DNA from: Pseudomonadota bacterium
GTDB taxonomy: Bacteria; Pseudomonadota; Alphaproteobacteria; Acetobacterales; Acetobacteraceae
Assembly: GCA_021808055.1 (NCBI GenBank)
Contig: JAKBCH010000014.1
Location: forward strand, 1 to 38,033
DNA length: 38,033 nt
Reading direction: 5' to 3'
Below are positions 8,586 through 16,050 of the stretch, one piece after another. The stretch's first letter is position 1, and each line of letters opens with the position of its first letter. The notes under the pieces were generated by a model, which saw nothing but the letters and a program-made list of their open reading frames with translations, ran no database searches and was not told the origin of the DNA. The translations under genes and the position numbers were made by a program.

Positions 8586-9901
8586 TGCTTCTCTTCGCGC
8601 AATTTTGCCCAATAAGCGAGGCGCTTGACGATTTCCCTCTCGAAACCGCGTTCCACCGGGCGGTAGAAATCCGGCCGCCCCATACCTTCGGGGAAATAGT
8701 TGTCGCCGGAGAACCCCTCATCGGTATCGTGGTCGTACTGATAGTTCTCGCCGTAACCGAGATTTTTCATCAGCTTGGTAGGGGCATTGAGGATGTTCAT
8801 GGGCGGCATCAGGCTGCCGGTTTCCTTCGCGGCGCGGTTGGCGGCCCCTATGGCCTTGTAAACCGCATTGGATTTAGGCGCGGTGGCCAGATACACCACG
8901 GCCTGGGCAATGCAGACCTCCCCTTCCGGCGAGCCCAGGCGTTCATAAGCTTCCCACGCCGCCAGGGTTTGGGGCAGGGCCTGGGGGTCGGCCAGGCCGA
9001 TATCCTCCGAGGCGAAGCGCGTAATCCGGCGGGCGATGTAACGCGGGTCTTCCCCGCCCGCGAACATGCGCGCCAGCCAGTATAAGGCGGCATCCGCATC
9101 TGAGCCGCGCATGGATTTATGCAGGGCGGAGATGAGGTTGTAATGCTCCTCGCGGTCCCGGTCGTATAAGGCGGCGCGGCGGGAGAGAATTTGGCCAAGC
9201 CCGGTTTCGTCCAGAATTGGCTCAGGCGGCAGGGCGAATAACTGCTCGGCCATGTTGAGCAGGGCCCGGCCATCGCCGTCAGCCATGGCGCGCAGGCTGG
9301 CGCGCGCGCCGCTGGTTAACGGCAGTTTTTCACCGGTTTCAGCCTCCGCGCGGGTAATGAGCTGCTCCATTGCGCCATCTCCCAAACGCCGCAGCACGAA
9401 AACCTGGGCGCGGGAAAGCAAGGCCCCGTTCAGCGCGAAACTCGGGTTTTCGGTGGTGGCGCCGATGAGCGTGATGGTGCCCGCCTCCACTACCGGTAAA
9501 AACGCATCCTGCTGGGCGCGGTTGAAACGGTGGATTTCATCTACGAACAGCAACGTGGCTTTGCCGGCGCGGTGCAGGCGGGTGGCGTCCTCAAACACTT
9601 TCTTCAAATCCGCCACGCCGGAGAATACCGCCGAAATTTGCCGGAATTGCAGGTTGGCGGCATCCGCCAGCAGGCGCGCGATGGTGGTTTTGCCAACACC
9701 CGGCGGGCCCCACAGGATGATGCTGGCGAGAGAGCCGCGTTTGAGCATGCCCGTCAGGCTGCCCTCAGGCCCCAGCAGATGCTCCTGGCCCACCACCTCG
9801 GCCAGAATTTTCGGCCGTAATATTTCCGCGAGCGGCCTTGCTCCGGCATTCCGGGTATCGGGCTGCGGCTCGGCCGGGCCGAACAGATCATCTTCCTGCA
9901 T
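8582..9901 (-). CDS. rarA: Replication-associated recombination protein A (RarA/MgsA AAA+ ATPase)
   Basis: RarA is a clamp-loader-like AAA+ ATPase that acts at stalled replication forks, interacting with single-strand binding protein and recombination factors. The 439-residue product is normal in length. It has LAEILRPKILAEVVGQEHLL near the N-terminus, Walker A GPPGVGKTT (about 64-72), Walker B LLFVDEIHRFNRAQQD, sensor-1 LIGATTENPSF and an arginine-finger/sensor-2 region after it. The C-terminal tetramerisation part contains SMRGSDADAALYWLARM, GEDPRYIARR and MPPMNILNAPTKLMK, which is diagnostic of the family. The first residues (MQEDDLFGPAEP) resemble a short partner-binding tail. The ATG is at 9899-9901, and the next minus-strand gene rluC starts inside its stop codon. 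Confidence 0.95.
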   Translation of the reverse strand: MQEDDLFGPAEPQPDTRNAGARPLAEILRPKILAEVVGQEHLLGPEGSLTGMLKRGSLASIILWGPPGVGKTTIARLLADAANLQFRQISAVFSGVADLKKVFEDATRLHRAGKATLLFVDEIHRFNRAQQDAFLPVVEAGTITLIGATTENPSFALNGALLSRAQVFVLRRLGDGAMEQLITRAEAETGEKLPLTSGARASLRAMADGDGRALLNMAEQLFALPPEPILDETGLGQILSRRAALYDRDREEHYNLISALHKSMRGSDADAALYWLARMFAGGEDPRYIARRITRFASEDIGLADPQALPQTLAAWEAYERLGSPEGEVCIAQAVVYLATAPKSNAVYKAIGAANRAAKETGSLMPPMNILNAPTKLMKNLGYGENYQYDHDTDEGFSGDNYFPEGMGRPDFYRPVERGFEREIVKRLAYWAKLREEKQ

Positions 9902-9991
9902 GGTGGATATTTAAGCACAAGCCAATGCGGCTGCCATGTGCGAATGCGGTTTATGATTGAACAGCCCCGCGCTCTGCCCTACATTCAATAG

Positions 9992-10225
9992 ATGGCAACA
10001 GAAAATGGCCCCATACTCGACATGACGCCCGATGGGCACTTCGTTGAGCAGCATAAACCTTCCCTCACGCAAATCCTTTTGCGATTGGCAGTGTTTGGCA
10101 TGGCGCTATGCGTGGGCGCGGCCCTGCTATGGACCGCGTTTATCATGATCCCGATCCTGCTCGTGCTGGGTTTTGTGGGGTATTTGTTCGCGCGTACCCA
10201 GCGGGGCAACTGGCGGGTGTTTTAG
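9992..10225 (+). CDS. Small two-segment membrane protein, unknown
   Basis: This 77-residue ORF has a polar N-terminus (about 1-28, including HFVEQHKPS). One long hydrophobic stretch from about 30 to 67, probably two tightly paired membrane helices (LAVFGMALCVGAALLWTAF and IMIPILLVLGFVGYLFA), follows, with a basic tail RTQRGNWRVF. The positive-inside rule suggests both ends face the cytoplasm. It lies alone between the divergent rarA and the convergent transglutaminase gene, with the two stop codons overlapping at 10222-10225. I do not recognise a family. Coding is supported by the coherent hydrophobic pattern and by how tightly the ORF fits between its neighbours. Confidence 0.6.
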   Translation: MATENGPILDMTPDGHFVEQHKPSLTQILLRLAVFGMALCVGAALLWTAFIMIPILLVLGFVGYLFARTQRGNWRVF

Positions 10226-11091
10226 GTCAAGACTGGCTCCAGATCCACGCCCACGTTCAGCGTATGACGGCCGCCGCCGAGAATAACGCCGCGCAGGGGC
10301 GAAACATCTGAAAAGTCACGGCCCCAGGCGAGGGTGACGTGTTCGTCGCACACCAGCAGGTTGTTGGTGGGATCAAAATCCACCCAGCCGATGTCGGGGC
10401 CCGCCCAGGCACCCACCCAGGCATGGCTTTGGTCCGTACCGCGCCGCCTGGTTTGCCCCGGCGGTGGGGAGGTGCAGAGATAGCCCGATACATACCGCCC
10501 CGGCAGGCCGAGCGCGCGGAGGCAGGCCAGCATGAAATGCGCATAATCCTGGCAAACTCCGGCGCGCGTATATAAAATTTGCATGGCCGTGGTGGCGTTG
10601 TTGCTCACACCGGGCTTGTAGGACATCTCATTGAAGATGCGCTGGTTGAGCTCCAGCAATCCCTCCAAAATCCGGCGGCCTGGCAGAAAACTCACCGCCG
10701 CGTAATCGGCTATCTCCCCGGCCGGCATGGCGAGTTTGCTCGGCAGGCAAAATTCCGCCACCTCAAGCTGTTGTCGTCCCCAGGCGGCAATGGCCTCCCA
10801 TCTTGGGGTTTCCGGCGCGGGGGGAGGGGCTGGCAGGTTAACCTCCGCCGTGGCGCTCAGATTTACACTGAATTGCTTATGCGCCCCGGCCAGCGAAACC
10901 GTCGTGGCGCAATTGCCGAAATGGTCTATCTCGTCGCGCCGGCAATCCGGTGCCGGGGAAATCTCAAGCTGTGCCTCACGCACCCATTGCCCAGGCCGCT
11001 CACGCGGCAGCAGATGCATGAAATGGGTCCCGAGCACCACCGGTTCGGCATAGTCGTAAATCGTGCTGTGATGCAGGCGGTAAAGGGTCAT
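10222..11091 (-). CDS. Transglutaminase-like cysteine peptidase/transferase of the ATP-grasp/alpha-E cluster
   Basis: The 289-residue protein is a bacterial transglutaminase-like protein (COG1305 type). It begins with the family's beta-rich N-terminal domain (LYRLHHSTIYDYAEPV, HFMHLLPRE, about 1-100). The catalytic core follows: Cys180 in YTRAGVCQDYAHFMLACLR, His223 in DQSHAWVGAW and an Asp in IGWVDFDPTNN (238 or 240). There is no signal peptide, so it is probably cytoplasmic. It starts 21 bases after the fused ATP-grasp/alpha-E gene on the same strand, so the two should be cotranscribed. Enzymes of this group neighbouring ATP-grasp and alpha-E genes are thought to cleave or remodel peptide bonds made by the ligase. 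That role is inferred from published comparative genomics and has not been shown here. Confidence 0.85.
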   Translation of the reverse strand: MTLYRLHHSTIYDYAEPVVLGTHFMHLLPRERPGQWVREAQLEISPAPDCRRDEIDHFGNCATTVSLAGAHKQFSVNLSATAEVNLPAPPPAPETPRWEAIAAWGRQQLEVAEFCLPSKLAMPAGEIADYAAVSFLPGRRILEGLLELNQRIFNEMSYKPGVSNNATTAMQILYTRAGVCQDYAHFMLACLRALGLPGRYVSGYLCTSPPPGQTRRRGTDQSHAWVGAWAGPDIGWVDFDPTNNLLVCDEHVTLAWGRDFSDVSPLRGVILGGGRHTLNVGVDLEPVLT

Positions 11092-11112
11092 ATTGCGATG
11101 CAGCTTGGCGGA

Positions 11113-13317
11113 TTATTGCGCCGCTTCCAAGATCTCGCCTTCTTCCAACGTGTGCGCCTCCGGCAAAAGCGTGAAGAAGCGGCGCTGCACACGGTCTGAG
11201 AGTTGCCGCAGCTTGGCCGCGGCATTGCTGAGGGTTGCGCTTAGAGCGGTGGCATCACCGGCAAGGTTGATTATGTCGTGCTGCAACTGCTTTGCGGTTT
11301 CGGAATCATCATCAGCACCCAGCCGCTCCAGGCAGGCGCGCAGCGCATTGCATTGAAAGGCAAGCGCACGCGGGTTGGAAAGTTCCGCCAGTAACATGGC
11401 CAGCACCGGGCCGGGGGCCAGAATACCCGCATGACGGAGTTCATAGCTGAGCACTGAATCCGCGATCTCGATTCCCAGCGCCATGCCCGGCTCCAGCCGC
11501 CCCACCGGGCCGTTCAGCAAAATGGCGAAGGTTTCCGCCAGGGTTTCGCCACGCTCCAGCCGCCGCCCCATTTCAAGGAACAGCCAGCCGCCATCGCGTG
11601 ACATGTTCTCCGCCGCGATGCCCGCAAAGGTGGCGGCAAAGCTGAGCATGGCCGGTAACGCCGCGTCCTCGTTTGGCAGTGCCTCGCGGGCCTGTTGCAG
11701 GGCAAAGCGCACAGTGGCGAGCATGGAAGGAGAGAGCCGTTCGGAGGAGGCATCCACAAGGCGCGCCACCTCTTGCAACAGCTTATCGACAGGCCGCCGC
11801 TGCGCCAGGGTTTGCCGGAGCAACCGCCCGGAGATGGCGAAGCCCGCGACATCCGGCGGCAGCAGTCCGGCCTGGCCAAGGCAGCGGGAAATAAGGGTAC
11901 GCTCGGCCATGTCGCGCGGCAGAGAGGTGCCGGATTCAAGCCGGGGCAAAGCCAGTATGAGCAGCCGTGCCGCAGCCTCCAGCCGTTCCACCGAACGGCC
12001 CAGCCAGAACAGATTATCCGCCAGCCGCGAAGGCAGATGGGCCGCGCCTAGAAACTTTACATGTTCCGGCGGTTCGGCGGGGGGGGCGCCGGCGATCATG
12101 CTGGGTTCTTCACTGTCCAGCACCCAAAGGTCCTTAATGCCAAGGCGATTGGGCGCTCCGCCGGCGGCCACAGGCAGGCCAAGCCCGCCGGGTAGCACCT
12201 GCCACTCAGCGCCATCATGCCAGGCGAACAGGCGTAAACAGAGCGGTGCTTTGATTGTTTCCTGCTCCGGCCCAAGAAACGGGGCCAGCGAGGCGAGGTG
12301 CTCACCACCCGCATCCGCCAGGGTCAGTTTCTCGGGCTCGCCCAGCAAAGGCGTGAAGAGTTGTTGGATGTAAGGGCGCAGGGCCGCGGATTCGAGCAGC
12401 TTGCTGCCTGGTGCGTTGAGGATAGAGAGCACCCCGGCGCGGACGGCGCCGAACGCCCCTGGAATACCCGCCCCCGGCCTGCCGCCTTGCTCCAACGGGT
12501 CTAAATCCAGGCCGGAAACGCCACGCACTAGTTTTGCCACATGCAGCAAGCCGCTCAGGGTTTTCATGTGCAAGGCGCAGTTGCGGGCGGCAAGGTCGCC
12601 TGGCTCAATCAACATCACGCCAAGGGCCCGGGCCAGCAAGGCGTCGTCGAACCCATCCTCATTTTCACGGCTTTGCGCGAGGCCACCGGAGAGCACCGCG
12701 ACGAGCCCGCCCTCCGCTTCGCGCTGGAGATGGTCCACCAGCATTTCCCGCGCAGGGCGGATGGAACGCAGGGCGCCGGCGCGGAAAAGCTCTGGCAGCG
12801 TGCCGGTGGCCATACGGCGCAGGGAAAGTGCATCGCCCAGCCCTGGCACCACACCGGTATGGTCGTTGAGCAGCACAAACCGCCCGTCTGGCGCGCGGAT
12901 GACATCTGCCGCGTAAAGCCCCAGGCGCGGCGTGGCGAGCGGGCCGCCGGTGTGCAGGGAACGAAGAAAATGCGGCGCCGCAAACACTAAAGCGGGCGGT
13001 AATTGGCCAGACCGCATAAGGCTTTGCCCGCCATAGAGATCCTCCAGAACCAGAGAAAGCAGACTGGCGCGCTGCTTGATGCCCTCTTCCAACATTGCGA
13101 AATCGGCGGCGGTGAGCAGGGCGGGGAGGGGGTCGTAAAGTTTTGCGGCGGGCGCGCTGAGCGGTGCCGCAAGGCCCATCTGCCGGTTCAGTGCCGCAGC
13201 GCGGCGGGTTAGCTCCTCGCTCCCGATTTCACGAACAGCGCCCATAACCGGTGCCCAGGAGCGGTTGATCCGGCCCTGGCGGTCAAGGGTTTCATCGCAG
13301 GGGGTCATGAGGTGCAT
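11113..13317 (-). CDS. Fused circularly permuted ATP-grasp-like and alpha-E domain protein
   Basis: The 734-residue product joins two domains that are separate proteins on the opposite arm of the cluster. Residues about 1-400 align by eye with the circularly permuted type 2 ATP-grasp: LYDPLPALLTAADFAMLEEG, LEDLYGGQSLMRSGQLPP, FVLLNDHTGVVPG and GLDLDPLE....GAGIPGAFGAV. Residues about 425-730 are the helical alpha-E domain (HLPSRLADNLFWLGRSVERL). The ATP-grasp half seems to lack the lysine/glycine loop seen as LVTKPVGESGGYG in the intact paralogue at 13565-15040, so it may be inactive. The start is uncertain: ATG at 13317 or at 13308, neither with a clear ribosome-binding site. It is followed by the transglutaminase gene. 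Confidence 0.85.
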   Translation of the reverse strand: MHLMTPCDETLDRQGRINRSWAPVMGAVREIGSEELTRRAAALNRQMGLAAPLSAPAAKLYDPLPALLTAADFAMLEEGIKQRASLLSLVLEDLYGGQSLMRSGQLPPALVFAAPHFLRSLHTGGPLATPRLGLYAADVIRAPDGRFVLLNDHTGVVPGLGDALSLRRMATGTLPELFRAGALRSIRPAREMLVDHLQREAEGGLVAVLSGGLAQSRENEDGFDDALLARALGVMLIEPGDLAARNCALHMKTLSGLLHVAKLVRGVSGLDLDPLEQGGRPGAGIPGAFGAVRAGVLSILNAPGSKLLESAALRPYIQQLFTPLLGEPEKLTLADAGGEHLASLAPFLGPEQETIKAPLCLRLFAWHDGAEWQVLPGGLGLPVAAGGAPNRLGIKDLWVLDSEEPSMIAGAPPAEPPEHVKFLGAAHLPSRLADNLFWLGRSVERLEAAARLLILALPRLESGTSLPRDMAERTLISRCLGQAGLLPPDVAGFAISGRLLRQTLAQRRPVDKLLQEVARLVDASSERLSPSMLATVRFALQQAREALPNEDAALPAMLSFAATFAGIAAENMSRDGGWLFLEMGRRLERGETLAETFAILLNGPVGRLEPGMALGIEIADSVLSYELRHAGILAPGPVLAMLLAELSNPRALAFQCNALRACLERLGADDDSETAKQLQHDIINLAGDATALSATLSNAAAKLRQLSDRVQRRFFTLLPEAHTLEEGEILEAAQ

Positions 13318-13485
13318 TTGTAAAGACGTATCAGAGTGGTTTGAAAGTGCCTACCGGCGGATGAAAGGAAGGTCATATTTCTTGCGCGCGGTGGTGGCAC
13401 GCCTCGGCTCAGACCAGATTGTGGCCTGGCGCTTGCATGACAAATCGCATGGATTGCGGTGCTTTATCAGAACATCTTGCGGAGA

Positions 13486-13499
13486 TTGACGTTTTGACG
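13486..13499 (+). promoter_or_regulatory. Possible promoter -35 elements in the divergent intergenic region
   Basis: The 247-base gap (13318-13564) between the two divergent arms must hold both promoters. On the plus strand there are two closely spaced TTGACG hexamers (13486-13491 and 13494-13499), good -35 matches. No clear -10 stands out at the right distance, so the promoter call is weak. Nothing else is evident in the gap. Confidence 0.25.
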
Positions 13500-13564
13500 G
13501 CAGATTTATCCTGCGTCATGTTTGTATCCCCCTTTTATTTCGCGTCTGCGCCGGAGGCTGTGGT

Positions 13565-15040
13565 TTGAGCGAGGTATTCCACCAGTTTGGTTCCGAATAT
13601 GACCCCGGCCGATTTTTTTGTGAACTGACAACGCCGCGCCAGGGGGCAGGCCCGGTGCCGCAACAATTGGTGGAACGCTTGCAGGGCATTGGCCTGGAAG
13701 CCCTGCGCGCCCGCGCCTCGGCGGCGGAAAACGACCTCATCGACCTCGGCGTAACCTTCACGGTGTATTCGGATGCCACGGCCATCGACCGTATTCTGCC
13801 GTTTGACTGTATCCCCCGCCTCTTAACGGCCCGTGAATGGGACTTGATGGAGCGCGCTTGCGTTCAGCGCGTGAAGGCGCTGAATCTTTTTCTGGGCGAT
13901 ATCTATGGCAAAGGCCAGGTGGTGAAGGATGGGATTATTCCCGCGGACCTGGTTTACGGCAATGCCAATTACCGCCCGGAGATGAAGGACTTCCCGGTGC
14001 CACATGGCACTTATGTGCATGTCTGTGGTATCGACATCATCCGCGATGAGTTTGGTGCGTTCAGGGTGCTGGAAGATAATGCCCGCACGCCCTCGGGTGT
14101 TTCCTACGTGATCGAGAACCGGCATCTGATGCTGCGCACTTTCCCGGACCTGATGGCTGGCATCAAGTTGCGGCCGGTTGATGATTATGGCCGCCGCTTG
14201 CGCGCCGCCATGGCCGAGATAGCCCCTGGCGGGCTAGATGATCCGCAGGTGGTGCTGCTTTCTCCCGGCATATATAATTCCGCCTATTTTGAGCATGTGT
14301 TCCTGGCACGCGAAATGGGCGTGCCGTTGGTGGTGGGCGCGGACCTGGTGGTGGAAAACGACCGCGTTTACATGCGCACCACCGCCGGTTTGCGGCCGGT
14401 GCATACGATTTATCGCCGCCTGAACGATGATTTTTTAGACCCCGAAGTGTTCCGGCCGGATTCCATGCTGGGTGTGCCGGGGCTCATCCGCGCCTGGAAG
14501 AAAGGCAATGTCGCCATTGCCAATGCGGTTGGTACAGGTGTGGCGGACGACAAGGCGGTGTACGCTTATATGCCGCGCATCATTAAATACTATCTGGGCG
14601 AGGAGCCGCTGATCCAGAATGTGGAAACCCATATCTGCCGTGAGGCGGAAGGGCTGAAATACACGCTGGATCATCTCGACAAGCTGGTGACCAAGCCGGT
14701 GGGCGAGAGCGGCGGCTATGGCATCACCATTGGGCCTCGGGCCTCGAAAGACGAGCTGGAGATTGTGCGCGAGACCATTCTGGCGAACCCGGAAAACTGG
14801 ATCAGCCAGCCGATGATCGGGCTTTCCGTTGGCCCGACCCTGGTGGAAGAGGGTGTGGGTCCGCGCCATCTTGACCTGCGACCGTTTATCATTACCGGCA
14901 AGGAAAGCTGGGTTTTGCCCGGCGGGCTTTCGCGCGTGGCGATGAAACGCGGCTCCTTGATCGTGAATTCTTCCCAGGGTGGCGGCTCGAAGGACACCTG
15001 GGTGCTGGCCAGGGATTTTGGCGAAGGAGAGCCCGCATGA
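13565..15040 (+). CDS. Circularly permuted type 2 ATP-grasp protein (predicted amide/peptide ligase)
   Basis: This 491-residue protein belongs to the COG2308 family of predicted amidoligases, whose fold is a circularly permuted ATP-grasp. Typical blocks are visible in order: IPRLLTAREWDLMERACVQR, FLGDIYGKGQVVKDGIIP, FRVLEDNARTPSGVSYVIEN, HTIYRRLNDDFLDPEVF, the ATP-binding loop LVTKPVGESGGYGI (near residue 375), RHLDLRPFII and WVLPGGLSRVAM, ending NSSQGGGSKDTWVL. All catalytic-looking residues appear intact. The start is TTG at 13565, supported by a strong GGAGG at 13553-13557, seven bases upstream. The stop overlaps the next gene as ATGA (15037-15040). Such proteins occur with alpha-E and transglutaminase-like proteins. 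Their product is not established. Confidence 0.9.
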   Translation: MSEVFHQFGSEYDPGRFFCELTTPRQGAGPVPQQLVERLQGIGLEALRARASAAENDLIDLGVTFTVYSDATAIDRILPFDCIPRLLTAREWDLMERACVQRVKALNLFLGDIYGKGQVVKDGIIPADLVYGNANYRPEMKDFPVPHGTYVHVCGIDIIRDEFGAFRVLEDNARTPSGVSYVIENRHLMLRTFPDLMAGIKLRPVDDYGRRLRAAMAEIAPGGLDDPQVVLLSPGIYNSAYFEHVFLAREMGVPLVVGADLVVENDRVYMRTTAGLRPVHTIYRRLNDDFLDPEVFRPDSMLGVPGLIRAWKKGNVAIANAVGTGVADDKAVYAYMPRIIKYYLGEEPLIQNVETHICREAEGLKYTLDHLDKLVTKPVGESGGYGITIGPRASKDELEIVRETILANPENWISQPMIGLSVGPTLVEEGVGPRHLDLRPFIITGKESWVLPGGLSRVAMKRGSLIVNSSQGGGSKDTWVLARDFGEGEPA

Positions 15041-16050
15041 TGCGCGATCCTGGCCTGTTGGCCCGCGATGCCGAGGGCCTGTTCTGGATGGCGCGTTACC
15101 TGGAGCGGGTGGAAAACCTGGCGCGGCTGATCGATGTGACGCAGAGTTTTGAAAGCCCAGGCTTTGAGGCCGAGGCCTGGCAGGGGCTGATCCGCATTAA
15201 CGCGGATGAACAAAACTTCCGCGAACGCGGGTTCTCGTTTGAGGCCACGCATGTGAAACGCTTTTATCTGCTGGACAAAGGCAACCCCACCTCGGTGCCG
15301 GGCAGCCTGGAAGGGGCGCGGACCAATGCTCGCATCCTGCGGCCGCTGATGAGCACGGAGATGTGGCGGCAGATCAACATGTTTCACCGTTTCGTCAGCC
15401 GGATCATACCACAGGATCTTGAGGGCGATGCGCTTTCGCGCCTGTGCACAAAGATAAAAGAAGGTGTGCAGGCCCATACCGGCATCACGCAGGGCACATT
15501 CTACCGCGACCAGGGATGGTATTTTTACGAGCTGGGTCGGCTGATTGAGCGCGCCGACCAGACCACGCGTATGCTCGATATTAAATACACCGCCATTCTG
15601 CCATCGGGGCGCGAGGAAAAGCGCGTGGCGGAGTTAACCCAGTGGAACGCGATTCTGCGGGCGGCGGCGGGGTATCATGCGTTCAAGCGCCTTTCCCGCG
15701 CGCAATTTTCCCCCGAGGATGTGGTGCATTTTCTACTGCGAGACCCGGCCAGCCCGCGCGCCGCATTGCATTGCGTGCGCCGGATTGAGGCCCATCTCGA
15801 CGACCTGCGCCGCCATTTTGGCCTTGCCGCCGGAGAAGACGCGACAGAGCGGGCGGAGATGCTGCGCGAGCTATTGATGGAAAAGCCACTCAGCCATATT
15901 CTCGCCACGGGGCTGCATAATTATCTGGATCTTGTGCAGATCCATTTGCAGGAGCTGGCTGGTGCCATTGGCCGCGCGTTCTTCAGGGATTGGCGGCCCG
16001 AGGAAGTTCCGGAATCAAAATGGCAAATACAAACCCAGGTGAGCGCGTGA
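15037..16050 (+). CDS. Alpha-E domain protein (COG2307/DUF403)
   Basis: The 337-residue product is an all-helical alpha-E protein, the regular partner of the COG2308 ATP-grasp. It opens with the family signature LLARDAEGLFWMARYLERVENLARLIDV. Further on it has GWYFYELGRLIERADQTTRMLDI and AALHCVRRIEAHLD, the conserved arginine- and glutamate-bearing helices. Its ATG overlaps the upstream stop, and its own stop overlaps or precedes the start of the glycosyltransferase gene, so all three plus-strand genes are tightly coupled. Function is unknown at the biochemical level. It is thought to assist or complete the ligase reaction, by genomic association only. Length is normal for the stand-alone family. 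Confidence 0.9.
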   Translation: MMRDPGLLARDAEGLFWMARYLERVENLARLIDVTQSFESPGFEAEAWQGLIRINADEQNFRERGFSFEATHVKRFYLLDKGNPTSVPGSLEGARTNARILRPLMSTEMWRQINMFHRFVSRIIPQDLEGDALSRLCTKIKEGVQAHTGITQGTFYRDQGWYFYELGRLIERADQTTRMLDIKYTAILPSGREEKRVAELTQWNAILRAAAGYHAFKRLSRAQFSPEDVVHFLLRDPASPRAALHCVRRIEAHLDDLRRHFGLAAGEDATERAEMLRELLMEKPLSHILATGLHNYLDLVQIHLQELAGAIGRAFFRDWRPEEVPESKWQIQTQVSA

